The position numbers and the translations under genes are program-made. Positions 12,103 to 24,800 of a stretch of 64,000 nt of DNA are shown piece by piece (positions within the stretch are counted from its first letter, which is position 1; each line of letters opens with the position of its first letter). This stretch comes from Bryopsis sp. KO-2023 (lineage: Eukaryota > Chlorophyta > Ulvophyceae > Bryopsidales > Bryopsidaceae), in assembly GCA_030272585.1 (NCBI GenBank), contig BSYQ01000005.1:4185501-4249500 (forward strand). Direction: 5' to 3'. The notes below the pieces were generated by a model. It was not told the DNA's origin. It was given only the letters and a program-made list of their open reading frames with translations, and did not search any database.

Positions 12103-15100
12103 GGAATCCTACTGTTCACAACCAAATCAATTTCGTGTCTTCTTTTTATCATTCCTTGACCATCATTAATTCAAGTATGGGCAATTCACTGTTTGATTTT
12201 TTTTAATGAATATTGCAATGGATTCCTGTTGCAGAGAACTTTTGCAGTTCCGATCGAAATAGATGTGATTCTGGTTGGATTCGCTGGAGATGGAGCCTAC
12301 AAATATGAAATGGATGGGGTCAGACTGGAGGACCTGTTGACTCAAAATTACCCCACCCGGAGGCCCGTCGACAGAGAATCTGGAAAGCCTCTGTCATCAG
12401 AATTTGACATCATCTACAATGTCTTCCATTCGCGAGCTGTGGGTTTTATTTAAAAAAAAAAATGCCTTGAAATGATTAATCGAAAAATTCATTGCATGCT
12501 TTCGTTTTGTGGTGTAGAACTCCTGTCGAATGAGCACTGATAAATTCCTAAATAAATAAATAAATCGAATCCTTTCTTTAAGATGTGATCGATACAGAAA
12601 CGAAAAAAGAATGAATAAATTCTGACCATGTTGGTTGTCATGAAGAATGACTAGTGCATACGTAATAATTACATTTTCTGATCGATTCTTCTCCAGGACT
12701 CTGTCTTGAAAATCGAAGAAGCCGTGAAAGCAGCGATGGTGCCGGCAGGGAAATATAGACCTGATATGTCAGACAAGGTATGGGGCTTCGATGGCCAAGA
12801 AACTGCACTCTTCAATGTGGAGGCCACCAAGGTGGAAGCCGTTTTCGACGAGGTACGACTGACCGTAGGTGAATCACATACTTGGGAAATTTGTACACTT
12901 TATTTGTCGATTTTTATTTTTTTATTATTATTTTTTTTGCAGTGTTAAACGATTATTTAAAATGTAGACACAGCACAAATGTACATTTCTGTGGCGAAAT
13001 CTTAACACCACAGCTCCACAATTGCATTTCAATTTTCCCTACTGTGTATTTTCGTCGATTTTAACGGAAGAAACAAAAAAATGTGCGGCCGTCCACACCA
13101 GGGCTCCCTAAAATTATCTATATGGCTTTTCCGCTTGTTTTTTTTTTCCCAATCTTCTTTTGTTCTTTTTGTGCACAGTTGGTGTATTCTGCTTTCATGG
13201 AGAGCTCCAGCAATGTTGCAAACGATTGGCAGACGAACATGGCCATTGTGTTAGTCAACCCCAGCAAGCGTCGAATGAACCCCAATCCACCCCAAGTCGA
13301 TGACAGACTGAAAGCGACCGAATTCGACACCAAAAACTGGGATTCGTAAGTACCTTCACAAGCAATCGTGTGGAAAGAAACAAAGCTTGAGAGGGAAAAA
13401 AAAACATACTTGTTTGTTTGTCCATGTCAAAACCTGGGACCCTAAGGAAAACTTTATCCAGTTGGCGAAACCATGGTATCGGAAAGGTTTAAAATGTCGG
13501 GGGTAGATGCAAGGAAACCCACAGCTTGGATAGATCTCTGTGCTTCGTTTTATTTCTTTTCCCATTTTAGAAAAACAGCAGAGTTTTACGGTCAGGTTCT
13601 GTTTCTGCTTTTCATCTATTTTTGATGGATCAATTTGACAGATTGATTAAAATGAAAAGGAAATTGAAAAGAAAACAGCCAGCGTTATATGTACGTATAA
13701 AAGTTGTGCTGAAATTAGGCTCCGCCGATTTTTTTTTTGCAGGGGGGTGTTCGATGTGGAGGCCTTGAATTTGGAAGATGGCAATTACATGTACCAATAC
13801 AAGTATAATGGTGCGGGGGCTTCGCAAACTTGGCTGGCGAGGAAATCTTACATTGTTATCGACGTCTCGGCCGGACCTTGCAAGTTTGGTCCTGAAATGA
13901 CCCCCTCTGGAGCAGTATCCCCAGTAACGCTGCCAAGAATTCAGGTGAGTTGGTAGCCATCAGGCTGTTCTCCCATGCATTGATTCAGGTCCCATCAAAT
14001 TGAATTTGAATATTAAGGGAAAAAAAAAAGCAAATCAGGCTGTTCAATGATATTTTTATCTTGTGTATCGATATGTTGATTCTCGGTTGAGGTTTCGTTA
14101 TTCTGAACGACCAACATGCACGATACATTTTCTTTTTTGCCTTCTTCGTTAATTTTGGGAGGAAGGGTGGAGCTCCATGATATTAAGGAGTCGCTTTCGA
14201 AATCTCAATGTTTTTTTTTTTTTGTATTCTGTTATTTTTTTTTTTGGGGGGGGGAGGGAAGTAATTCAAAAAAGAAACCGTGTCAAATTACAGCTAGTTC
14301 TCGATCGTTCGGTCTTTCAGCTGGAGGGTGAAATGGTTGTCGTGATGCAGGCGATTTTGTTCGAGGCCGCTACCACCCTTACTCTCAACCATCCTCAAGA
14401 AATGGACTCGAATCGGATGGAAACCATCAAGGAATCCAGGGATGCCATTTTCCGTGGCAAAATAGCTGGAACTCTGGTCTCCGCGATTCATCACTTGATA
14501 TTGCCCGACATGTGGGTGAAAAACGTCCAAGACACCAGAAGGCTGCTGGTATGTTGTTTCTTTTGGGGGCGTTCGCTTATTTTTTTTCCTTTTCCAACTT
14601 GGATCAGATTTGCCCATGGTGCTTTCAAAGTAATTTGATTCGCATAGTGCAACAACACGACAGCTGAAGTGTGTTGCAGAATCGATCCACAGAAAGAAAA
14701 AAAAACTTGTTCCGGAAAAGGTGCAGGATTTGGATACACCAACATTTTTTTCCTTGTCTACATTTGCAGAACATCACGGCCCTGTGAGAAGGCTGCTGTC
14801 TGTATTCTGTTGTTTGACTTTTTCTGGTTGCAACCGCAACTGTTGTTTGGCTACTGGATGAGACTTTCTTACTTTTCTCTTTGGGTTTTTTTTTTGGGTT
14901 TTTTCAGGTGCCGTTCATGCTGATTCGAAACCATTTGGACTCCAATTCTCTGGAGGCCGGGGACCCCCACCACGTGAACATCAGCAGAATTCACGAGCAA
15001 TTGTTTGGTTTGATGGGGTCGAGGTCCAATGCTGTGGTGCTGCACTCCCACCACTCCTTGCACGAACACAAGCCCCTGGCCATCGCTCTGCACAAGGCGA

Positions 15101-17411
15101 TGTACAGCAAATCAGAAGCCGTCGTCATAACTGTGGACACCGAACATGGAAAGCCTGGATTGCATGCTAAGGTCAACACGTATCTCGATGGAAATGCTTT
15201 GGTGGAGGAATTTGAGCAGGCGGCCGATGTGCTGACTTCAGGATGGGTGGGTATGTGTTCACAAAGTGGGAGGTTATTTTTTGGGGGGGGGAGGGACGTT
15301 TAATCGAGATTCTGAATAAAATGGAATGCTTCGATGGACATTTTTTCCAGTTTTTTCGTTTTCTTTTCCTGATCCAAGGAAACCTGAAAATCGAATCAAT
15401 GACCTGGAGCATGGAAAACTGACAGAGCGCTGTTGATTTTTTTTTTTCGAATTGTGTACAGGTTCGGTGAAAGAGGATGATCAAATCATTTGGGGGGAGG
15501 GCTCCGAGGACGAATTCAATGGAAAACAGACCAAAAAGAAGAAGAGCCTCGGGACCCGGATCATACCGGTGTACATGCTGTCCTTGAAAAGCGCCCCCTT
15601 TGATCTCGTGCTGGACAATGGAGGTCAGCGCCACAGCCATCCAAAATTCCTTTCTGTTGATTTGTTTACCCATTATGGATGGATATCCATGATCTATGAG
15701 TGTGTGTGTGTGTGGTTGCCAAAAAGTTCTCTAAAGACACTGAAAGTAATTGATTCATTTGGTTGGTTTTCTACTTAATTTATATTGAAATCGAAATAAT
15801 TTTACACAAGGCCAAAAGGCCGAGTGCGTTCTGTTCACGGAAATGTGTTTTAGGCTATTCGATTTGTAGTCGTTTTTTTTTGGGGGGGGGGGAGAGAAGC
15901 TGGATGTTGACAGGTGAGAAATGTTTTCACAGGATTGGTAGTTGGCGACGACAGGGCTGTGATAGCTTTGCAAACGTTGAGCTCGTTCAGTGGGACTGAC
16001 ACCGGGCAAGTCGACACTGGCCACATCGCCCAGGGGGAAAGGGTGTCGTTCAACACGCTCGACATCGAAAGGCATGTCGTTGCTGGACTGGCCACATCGC
16101 TCATGGGTGAGGGGACCATCAGCAATCGTTAACATTTTTCTGCACTCTGTTTCATTCGATTTTTTTTTTTTTTGCTTTGGAGAGGGGGGGGAGAATTCAT
16201 GGCTGGTGGTGCCCAATGTTTTCCAAGGAGAAAAAAATATTGAAAAGGAAGAGAATGAGTGGGGATGCAAGATGCATCAAGTGAATAGTATTTTTTGGGT
16301 CGAAAGAAGGTGCAAGCTTGGGCAAATAGCCGGACTGCATATAACGTTTGCAAAACCATTTTTGCAACACTTGAGTTGCCTTGTTCGATTTCTGAAAAAA
16401 CTGGGTGGCTGCTTTCCTGCTTTTCCCACAGGCATCCCACCGCCCTACGAATCGTATTCTGCCTACAAAAAAGACCATGTCGTCATGGATTGGCTGTGGG
16501 CGACTGGACACACTCCCTTCGGTCCCTATTCAAACACCTCCACCCTGAGCTCCATGACTTTCGCTGTTGCTCGCCGCAACATGTTTTTGGCCCAAGTGGA
16601 AACGCTGCTGGTCAGACTGAAAAGGACGCTGCGCTTGTTGGATGATTTTGTGGGGGAGTATCTTTCCCCTCCTTTCAACGAGCTCAACATCAAGCATGGC
16701 AATTTCGGGGTGTCTGGCGAAACCTGGATAGATCAACTCTACAAGTAGGTCTCCTCAGGATAAAAATTCTGTTCTGTTTTGTTTTTGTTTTAAATGCCGT
16801 TCATCAGGAATTCATCTTGTCATGTTCATTGGAAGTTCATATTCCCATGTTCATTAGAAATTCGGCCTCCCATAAAGTGTTGGCAAAGGGGGGGGGAGGA
16901 GTTACAGAAGATGGGCTCTCATTGGATTTATCAGGAACCTTTATGCAACTATTTTGGTTGGATACCTCCGAAACCAAGCTGACAAGGATATTTTCCCTTG
17001 TTTTTTTTTTCTTTTGTTTTTCCCAGGTCGGTTCCTGGAGAGCGACCCCCTCCCCTCCCCAAAGATGTCACGGACCAAGCAAAGCGCATTATCGGAAACA
17101 TCGAAGAAAAACTGATCAATCTGGCATCCGCTTTCTACGATGGCGACACCAACCAAGTGGAAAGAATGACTGCCACTCTGCGAACCTTGGACGTGGCTTT
17201 GTACAAACACGTGTATGCCCACATCAGCAGTGCCAGGGAGAAACTGAGGTGCTGTGCTGTTGCTCACAAATTGCCGGAAACTACCTCCAGGACGACAATC
17301 CTGTTGGTGGGGTTGATGTTTCTGGCGATCTGTGTCTGGATAGCCTTGGGGGTGTGCTGGATACGGGAGGATAATGAACCCTTGCTGGCCGTCACGAATA
17401 GGATGTTCTGA
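11682..17411 (+). CDS. DUF7906-type single-pass membrane protein (plant At5g58100/At3g28720 family)
   Basis: Eleven exons: 11682-11861, 12235-12438, 12697-12852, 13179-13345, 13743-13944, 14321-14548, 14908-15250, 15462-15623, 15933-16106, 16432-16744 and 17027-17411. They close in phase to 837 residues. An N-terminal signal peptide (VVVGLLLFSLLQVEALS) is followed by a long lumenal/extracellular region and one C-terminal membrane segment (ILLVGLMFLAICVWIALGV) with a short tail. Blocks matching the plant family include FAVPIEIDVILVGFAGDG, YNGAGASQTWLARKSYIVID, HEHKPLAIALHKAM and DWLWATGHTPFGPYSN. The Arabidopsis relative At5g58100 has been linked to pollen exine formation; the biochemical role is unknown. 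The protein probably enters the secretory pathway. Several introns carry long poly(T)-poly(G) tracts. Confidence 0.88.
12070..12104 (+). repeat. T(n)G(n) tract in intron
   Basis: A T run followed directly by about 24 G residues inside intron 1 of the DUF7906 gene, the longest G run in the window. Similar tracts occur at about 7073, 7486, 14211, 15279, 15873, 16160 and 33690; reverse-complement C(n)A(n) versions occur at about 30530, 34347, 44048 and 44166. Confidence 0.9.
15793..15872 (+). repeat. dispersed intronic repeat, copy 1
   Basis: About 80 bp sharing long identical blocks (CAAGGCCA, GGCCGAGTGC, ACGGAAAT) in the same order with 55123-55198. It lies in the intron at 15624-15932 of the DUF7906 gene. 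It is probably a short interspersed element fragment. Confidence 0.65.
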
Positions 17412-17687
17412 TCGGAAGGAGCAGGAGGGGGGCGGGGGGAATTATATATGCTCTACGTACTGAAAGCATGTGTGGAAGGCTGATATGTCGGCTCTAAATT
17501 CTTAAAACTTGTTTTCTTTTTTGAACGGGGGAAAAAGATTTCAAATGTGTAGGTTTGGGTAGATGGTTCTTTTTTGCTTTGTTTTTCGGAAGGATTTCTT
17601 GTGGGGTTTGGCAGCTCTGTCACCATCTCGTTTACAAATGCCTGATGGAATTTTTTTCGCCCGAGAATGAAAAAAAAATCTTCTCAT
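17412..17687. other. convergent intergenic spacer
   Basis: A 276-bp spacer between the 3' ends of the DUF7906 gene and ARPC3. No further feature is visible. Confidence 0.6.
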
Positions 17688-18730
17688 TCAGTTGAGGACT
17701 TTTCCGAGAAACTTTTTGTTCGCGAAGGCGAGCCAGAATTTGTCGGGTTTGGCTGCATCTTGATAGCACTTTGCCACCAGACGGCGCCCCGCCTCTTCTC
17801 TACACTGTCGAAGATAAATTCGAATGAAATCTGCACCAACATGGATCCATATGTCAGACTGGTTTCCATCCCTTCCTTGAACAACTGGGAAGCTCACACC
17901 ACCAGGATCAACATAGCTTCATTCCTCTCTTTTGTTTTTGTCTCTCCCAGTGTCGATATCTATAGTGACCATTAAATCCTGGCTTGCTGTTGGCTAGACT
18001 GTCAAATGTGCAGAGTCTACCTTGTTCGGCTTTGGTTTCTGGCTCTCCCATAATGCCATTCAGAACAAAGCCAGGATCCCCAGGGATTCGGAAAGCCTCA
18101 TGTGCCATTGTGAAAAGATGCTTCTCAGCCTCCTCCCTACCACATCTGGTTTCCTGCAATCCTACTCCCGCAAAAAACACACGCCGGCATACAGATTTTT
18201 GGATTCTCTGGGACATTCTGTGTGGAACGGATGTCTGCCTTGCAGGTTGAAAAATCTCTTCACTCATAGTGGTTGATTTGTTTCTTTTCCAGGTCAATGC
18301 AAAACTGTGCAAAGTCTCCTTAGCATCAAATGAAAAAATAGTTTTGATTTGAGAACAGAATTCTGGACAATTGCTTTTCTCTGCATCACACGATTGTTTC
18401 TTCTTGCCCAAGGGTGCTTGAAAGGGGAGATGACGATAATGCAATCAAAGACGTCACGAAAGACCCCCCCATAGTTGGACGTCCCCTTGACGCACGTTTC
18501 AGACAGGCGCTGACATAAAGAGAAAGATATATCAACAGCTTGTCGGCGGGCCCCTTGACCTCGAACGAGCGAAACAGAACGTTCGCTCGGAACAAGTTGA
18601 GCGTTTCGTCGACTATGTCGGGCTGGGCTGTGACCGGTGCAGGCCCACGCGCTCGTCCACTCAACGGCAAAACAGGGCACCCGCATGTCTGTTGCGCCTC
18701 ATCCGAATTGAAACTTGAATGGTAGACCAT
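17688..18730 (-). CDS. ARPC3: Arp2/3 complex subunit 3 (p21)
   Basis: Three exons, complement of 17688-17830, 18021-18153 and 18458-18730, give 182 residues (family about 175-180). The start MVYHSSFNSDE matches the conserved MxxYHSS N-terminus. ARPC3 blocks follow: GRARGPAPVT, DIVDETLNLFRANVLF, ADKLLIYLSLYVSACLKR, FRIPGDPGFVLNG and REEAGRRL. The subunit belongs to the seven-protein Arp2/3 complex that nucleates branched actin filaments. The donor of the first exon (GT at 18456-18457) is the least certain splice: it keeps phase but adds a few residues after ACLKR compared with human ARPC3; the donor after AAAC near 18500 would break phase. It shares a 250-bp upstream region with PSMB2. Confidence 0.85.
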
Positions 18731-18980
18731 CGCTGAGCAGCCCTTTGGCGCTAAGGGGAAAAAAGAGACGTCAGCGTTCCTTGCGGCTGCCAATCACGAG
18801 ATCACGACGCCCTTTGTGTCGCTCGTTCGGTGCATCACGGTAGCGTTAGCTCATCGCCCGACTTTCGTGTACGACAGGCGGTGGTTTATATAGAGCTCAT
18901 TTCTGGATTTCGATATTGACGCTTTCGTCCAGGAAACTATTGTTTTGTGAACGAAAGCGCCTTGGAGAAAAGAAAGCAAT
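18731..18980. promoter_or_regulatory. shared upstream region, ARPC3 / PSMB2
   Basis: 250 bp between divergent start codons. A TTATATAG element at 18886-18893, about 90 bp before the PSMB2 ATG, could serve as a TATA box for that gene. Regulation of both genes from here is inferred. Confidence 0.5.
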
Positions 18981-19562
18981 ATGGACTTCCTTATGGGCCT
19001 CAAGGGGAAAGACTTCGTGATGGTGTGCAGCGACACTTCGGCCATCGCTCAGATCATCAACATAAAGCACGACGAAGATAAGATCGTCCCCGTGGACTCC
19101 CACAAAGTGATGGCCCTATCTGGCGAGGCCGGGGATCGCGTCCAATTCTCCGAATACATCATCGCCAACATCCGCTTGTACCTTCTGCGAAACGGGACAG
19201 GGCTGAGCACCAAAGCAGTGGCGAATTTCACTCGAGGGGAGTTGGCCACCGCCTTGAGGAAATCCCCGTACGCGACGAATTTGCTGCTCGCAGGGTACGA
19301 CAAGGGGGCTGGAGCGTCTTTGTATTGGATGGATCACTTGGCCACTTTGCTCAAGACGAATTATGCTGGGACTGGCTATGGAGCGGATTTCGTGTTGTCT
19401 TATTTTGACCAGCACTGGAAAAAGGACATCAGCGAGGAAGACGCTTTGAAACTGATGATAGCTGGGGTGGAGGAAGTCAAGGCGAGGCTGGTGATAGCCC
19501 CCTCCAATTACGTAATCAAAGTGGTGGATAAAGATGGCACCCGAGTGGTCAAAACTTTGTAA
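18981..19562 (+). CDS. PSMB2: 20S proteasome subunit beta type-2 (beta4)
   Basis: An intronless frame of 193 residues, the normal length of PSMB2/PBD. It begins MDFLMGLKGKDFVMVCSDT, the characteristic start of this non-catalytic beta subunit, which lacks the Thr nucleophile. It continues with HKVMALSGEAGDRVQFSEYI, NLLLAGYDKGAGASLYWMD, GYGADFVLSYFD and EEVKARLVIAPSNYVIKVVDKDG. The product sits in the inner beta ring of the 20S core. It is the only clearly intronless multi-domain gene in the window, unlike the six-exon PSMB7 gene 13 kb downstream. Confidence 0.97.
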   Translation: MDFLMGLKGKDFVMVCSDTSAIAQIINIKHDEDKIVPVDSHKVMALSGEAGDRVQFSEYIIANIRLYLLRNGTGLSTKAVANFTRGELATALRKSPYATNLLLAGYDKGAGASLYWMDHLATLLKTNYAGTGYGADFVLSYFDQHWKKDISEEDALKLMIAGVEEVKARLVIAPSNYVIKVVDKDGTRVVKTL

Positions 19563-20069
19563 CGGGGGATGATCTTCACATCTGGCTTTTATTTTTGAGG
19601 GGGGGGTTCTTCAGGATTTGAGGGGGAAAAGGAGGGGGCATGGGGGAGTATGAATTGGGGCTAAGAAAACAAAAACACTCTTGGAAGGGATCGATCTGGA
19701 TAATGACCCGATGGTGGTCGAGTGGTTGGCTGGATTTTGGGTCATAGAATGGCTGACCATGTGAGATGGGTCGACGCAAATTCCGAGGGAAATTTTTGGG
19801 ACTTAATTCAGAGGTGATAACGGTGGGTAGATGTGTGAAAATATCCGTAGGTTTTTCTTTTTTTTTCCTCAGCCAAAAAATCGGCAATCAATCTGGGCCC
19901 CAATGCGTATCGCCTCTCCACAGAGAACTGAACGAAATTGGGGTATGGGGATTGAGCGATATTTCAATGGGTCGCTGGTTACCCCTCCTTTTGGGATTGG
20001 ATCGATTGCCGGCAATTGGGAAGAAGACGAAACGGGGTATGTGTGTGTGTGTTTTTTACGAGGTGATTT
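19563..20069. other. convergent intergenic spacer
   Basis: 507 bp between the 3' ends of PSMB2 and the methyltransferase gene. It contains G-rich sequence near 19600-19650 and (GT)n near 20040. No gene is visible. Confidence 0.6.
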
Positions 20070-21382
20070 TTAAAGATTGTCAGATATGTGTCGTTTTGTG
20101 TATTCGTTCCCCGGCTTTTGGAGTTTGTAGACATAGAACTCTTTGGGGTGTTTCTCGGCATGTGGACTTCCCTTGACGAAGGTGTCGATGTTTGGAGAAT
20201 GGCATTTTTCCACCTGAAAAGCAACGAAGCAGAAAAGACCATCAGCAATCTGGCGTTACATTGTGCATTTATCTGTTAAATGAGAAATCGATTGATTGGG
20301 GCCAGGCCATGGAGGGGGAGGGGGGCAAAGCTGCTGGAAATTTCGTCTTGAGATGCTCATTGTGGCACCTGACCACAATTCGTGGGGAGAAAATGAGATG
20401 AGCACTAGATCTAAGTATAGGGAAATTCGAATGTAGCTCTTCGAGGAATCAGGGGATTGGGCTAAGCAAGTACCGAGAATTTCCCCCAGGAACAACACTT
20501 CAGGATGCTTTCCCTCCGTTCTGGCCCTGAGTTTGACGCCATACAAAATATTCCCTCAGGGAGCAGCACATTGTAGACATTCTGGATTACTTGTTTGGCA
20601 CAACGAATCCCATCATCCCGGCACATGATACAATCAATAGTTCCCTGGGAGAACACCCAAATGAGAGATCAAATTTCTTCCCCAGTGAATTCACCAAACA
20701 ATGGACCAGACGACCAGTACATCAACTTTTTTCTCCAATTTCTCATGGTCGGACCAGCCACTTTTCCAAACACAACAATAGAAATACCTTGTCGATCACC
20801 ACATCAAATCCGGAATGGCGAAAGTCAATCCCCTTGATGACGTCGCACTGGTAATATCTGAGACCTCCTCGCTGATATCGATTTTTCTCCTGGAGGTGGT
20901 TGATTAGAAGAACGGACACATCCGCGCACGCTACATCGATCACCCCACTGGCCATCATTCAAAAAACACAACTCTCTTTTTCAGCACAGGATTTCTGGGA
21001 CAACAGGCAAAAACCCAGGGCAAGAACTTGCTGGCGGCGGCGTAAATTCACGAGCATGGAGGGGAGAGAAGATCGTAACCTGTCGTAAATCTCTTCATGC
21101 AGTCTAGACGTGCCTGGCCCCACGAACAAGACGGACTTCCGCGGGTCCAGAACCTCCCTAAGCTGTGGTTCCAAATCTCTGTAGCCCCCAAACCTGACCG
21201 AACACGGAACCGAGAGGATTTCAGTTCAGCGATAGGGAATCGTGACGTCTTTGGGACGAACGATCGCATGTTGGGGGGAGGATGCATGAACGATTGGCTC
21301 GTTACCATTCACAGATCGTGTCGAGTCCCTGTTGGTGTTCGAATCGGTCCTCCCAGAAGTTTGGGTCCCCGAAGCACGCCAT
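20070..21382 (-). CDS. Class I SAM methyltransferase, eEF1A-KMT4 / METTL13-like
   Basis: Five exons, complement of 20070-20213, 20474-20644, 20788-20947, 21080-21193 and 21306-21382, close to 221 residues. The order fits the EEF1AKMT4 (ECE2-N-terminal) family: FWEDRFEHQQ...EWFGGYRDLEPQL, motif I VLFVGPGTS (residues 47-55), an acidic motif II region (GVIDVACADVS), motif III-like YYQCDVIKG, post-motif GFDVVIDKGTIDCIM, and a C-terminal FYVYKLQKPG strand. Human EEF1AKMT4 methylates a lysine of elongation factor 1A; that target is only a family-based guess here. Motif I has GPG rather than the usual GCG. The start ATG lies inside CCATGG and overlaps the ATG of a + strand frame. Confidence 0.82.
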
Positions 21383-21815
21383 GGATGAGTTTGAACCCAA
21401 CGGCGAGTTCTGGTGGATTGGCAGAGTAAGGTTTTATCGCATCCCGCGCTGGTTTTTGGATTGCTTTGACGATTCCGACGTTTTGGGTCGGTTAATGAGC
21501 AAAGAATGCTCAGGAAAGCGCAACGTTTTGGTTCTGACCGCGCTTGTCCCTCACGACCGTCATATTCCCGCGATTCTCCAAAAATTGGGGTTTCAGGTTA
21601 TCGTTATGTTGCATTCCATTGGTGGAGTTTCCACCATTGTTTTTTTTTTAATGAGGAACAAGTGTGGACTCCCACCACAAGCATCAAACACTGCAAGCCT
21701 GGAATCACCAAAAAGCTGCCAAATCTGGTAAAACAACGAACACTAATCATCCCACATCTGTTGCATGCAGAACACCACCATCAATCCGCAACCCCCTCTC
21801 CTGTGGAAGTTTTGA
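21381..21815 (+). CDS. possible small divergent gene, unrecognised product
   Basis: Exon 21381-21596 plus exon 21771-21815 (acceptor TTGCATGCAG) joins in phase to 86 residues, starting MDEFEPNGEFWWIGR and ending PQPPLLWKF. I do not recognise it. It contains KRNVLVLTALVPHDRHIPAI, which reads like genuine protein, and the donor CAG/GTTATC is acceptable. Its ATG overlaps the methyltransferase ATG on the other strand, and its 3' end falls 51 bp from the stop of the BPG2-like gene. No signal peptide or membrane segment is seen. It could be a shadow frame in the methyltransferase promoter; the evidence is codon-like composition and clean splice phase only. Confidence 0.4.
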
Positions 21816-21866
21816 TCATCCAAACTGCCAAAGCCAAAAACTAAATGCCACATGCATCAATTTTTC

Positions 21867-24800
21867 CTACTTTCGTCTTTTGCCCCCCTTTTTTTTCCTA
21901 CTCACGCCTCCTGCATGCACCGATCGACACATCCCAGGGGTTTCGAAAGTTTTGGCAAAATCGGGCATGAGCGAATCTCGCACTGTGATTTGAGCTCCCT
22001 TCAGGCTCCAAGCAACAAATTTGGCTGGCCCTGAAACTCCGATGCCAAACCATCCCAATCCTGCCAGAAGATGCAAGACATTTAACAAAAAACGGAACAT
22101 GACCCCCCCCCCCAACAACAGCCTGATCAGAGCTAAAACCATTTCTCAAACACCTCCGCCCAGACAAGCAACTGCTCAATGTCAGATGTATGCTCAAGTG
22201 GTAGAAAGCTGCACCGAGAAACCTCTGTGGACCGAAAAACAGGTGAAAAAACCACTCACCAGCGAAACAAATATCTTTGGTGCTTTTCTTCCATGACGAT
22301 CCGACGATTTCAATGTCGATGGGTTGCAGGGCTCCCAGGTCTTCCACCCTCGATTCGTTCTCCGGTGGCTTCAGCGTCCTCCCAGCAAATTTCCAAAACC
22401 GCTCTTCGGCCCCCTCCGTTTTCCCCAAGTGACATTGCAGTTGGTCCGCTGCCCAAAAAGTGATATAGATCGATGCAGACGGGCAAGACACCACGTCCAG
22501 TCTAGCAACTCCTGCAATCAGAAGAGTGTAGCCAGATGCTGTTCGAAAGGTGCGCGCAACAAGGGGCCTCTTCGGAAGGAGCATCTCACACTGGGGCACC
22601 AAACAAGGACAACACTAATTTGGTGCATGGCTTACGTTTGAATTAGGTTTCAATTAGATACAAAAAAAAGAGGCAAATTTGGGTTTGTTGAAACATGACT
22701 AATCGAAGTGCCTGGCAGCTCAGATGGTTGGGTCAATTGGTTGAGCATCTTTGGCAACATGCAAATGGACATGGAAATTGCTTCAAAAAAATCCTACCTC
22801 CACAGGGCTTACAATGGTGGTGAGCTGGAAACCATGCTTCACCCCCGGAGTATCGTAAACATGGCATTTCCTGGGCATGGGCAATCCTTTCACTTCAACC
22901 ACCCCCAAAGTCGTCCCAGGCAAAGGAGCCGTCGTTAAATCCTCTAAGTATCCAAACAGAAAACACCTCAGCATCACAATAAGCATTGCAACGTGCATTC
23001 GATATAACACGGAGACATAACTAACTTTTGGAAGAAAAAAGTGCTGAGCTTAGGAGTGCATACAGAGAAAAGCTACCATCACTTTCCTGTCCCACAAAAA
23101 CTGAGAGCTGCACTGTCCTAGTGAATCGAGATTTCTTACTCGTTCCGCTCGTTCCAGTGGCTTGCTTGAGGGCATTGATGAGTGAGCTCTTCCCAGCGTT
23201 TTGGGCACCCACCACCCACAGGTCCCCTCGGACACCAACTTTTTGAATGACGTCATGCAGGAGGTCCTGAACGCCCAGCATGTTCACGGAACTCACCAAA
23301 TGTACGGAAGCCAGCGGGGGGAGCCCTCCATCCTTGCCCCTCGTCCGTACCCATATCTATAACATCACATGCCACAAAATGCTAGAATACATCACGACCA
23401 GCAGGGAAGGAGCCACCATATCATTCCTCATTCGTTTTTGTTTTTTTTTGTTCTGAGACATGATCAAAATAAAAAACGCTGACGGAAAGGAGAAATGAAC
23501 CATACCTCAAGTCTAGCCTTGGTGATGGGTTTGGGCATGAGGTCCACCTTGTTCACAGCCAAAACGAGCTTGCATCCCATCCCAGGAACACTGGGGCCCT
23601 CTGGAATCAGTTCCCTGAAAAAAAACAATACTTGATAAAAAAAAATTAAAAAACATACCGATGATAGATTTTTGATCCTTGAGGAACAAAAAGGCACCAT
23701 CCCTGGACTCTGCTTTTTTTCCTATCACAGCAGCTTCATTGATTCTTTTTTTGAAAAATGAAGATTGAAAATTGCTTTGATGGTTATGGGTCCTCACTGT
23801 AAGGCTGCTCTTGGCAATGATCCGTCGAAATCTGTTACGTCCACCACGCACAGGATCACTGCTCTGCGTCCCTTCTGCAGGGCGATTTTTCTTCCAACTT
23901 TTTTGCCCAGATTGAACTCAGGCAAGAAACTCTCACCCAAAGTGCTCTTCACCTTTCTGGCCAAAAGACAACGTCAAAAACAAATGGAGCAGAAAAAAAA
24001 ATGGAGAGAGAATAAATGCAGCAAATGCTTGCATGTGTCTTCCACGAAAGACGGGAAGAAAAATAATGAAGCTTTAAACGATATCCAAATATTATTTATT
24101 TTTTATTTACTTTCTATTTTTTTTGAAAATAGTGTCGTCAGGGATTGTTTTTTCTTTTTCTTTTTTGGCCAACCATGCAGGATGAATTTTTTAATTAATC
24201 GCGATGAGTCTTCGAAAACAAAAACATCCCCCCACACACCTACTCAATGAATGCTCTTGATTTGTAATTTTTTTTTCCAATCAATCGCGATTTGCCTACC
24301 CATAATGCATGAGCGAATAACATCGAGCACATCTCAGGGCGACATCCTGATCATCATCCTCAACCACATAAGTGACCTGTTCCTTTTTCTGAAAAAAAAC
24401 AAAGCCAGCAACGGCACGATTTCATATTTCGTTCCAGAGTCAATTTTCTGATTTCTCCACCTCTCCTTCCCCCCCCCAAAAAAAATAAAAATAACAATAA
24501 CAATAATTCTAAAAGCTGACTCTCCACAGCTGTGTGACCCTTTTCCCTGCAATTCTTCCAGTAACGACCACAAATTGCAGAAAGAATTCACCATGCACGC
24601 ACATTCACTAAAACAAAAAAAAACGGGGAGCTAAAGGATGACGTACTTTCCTAAATGAAATCGCATCCTGTGGATACTGACCTGTGGGCTTGCCGCTTGC
24701 GCATCCAACATCGCATCGAGCATCTCAAATTTCTCATCCTCGGACATGTCCTTGACATCAGCCTCCGGCTTTTCCTACACATTGCATGGCAAATTTTCTC

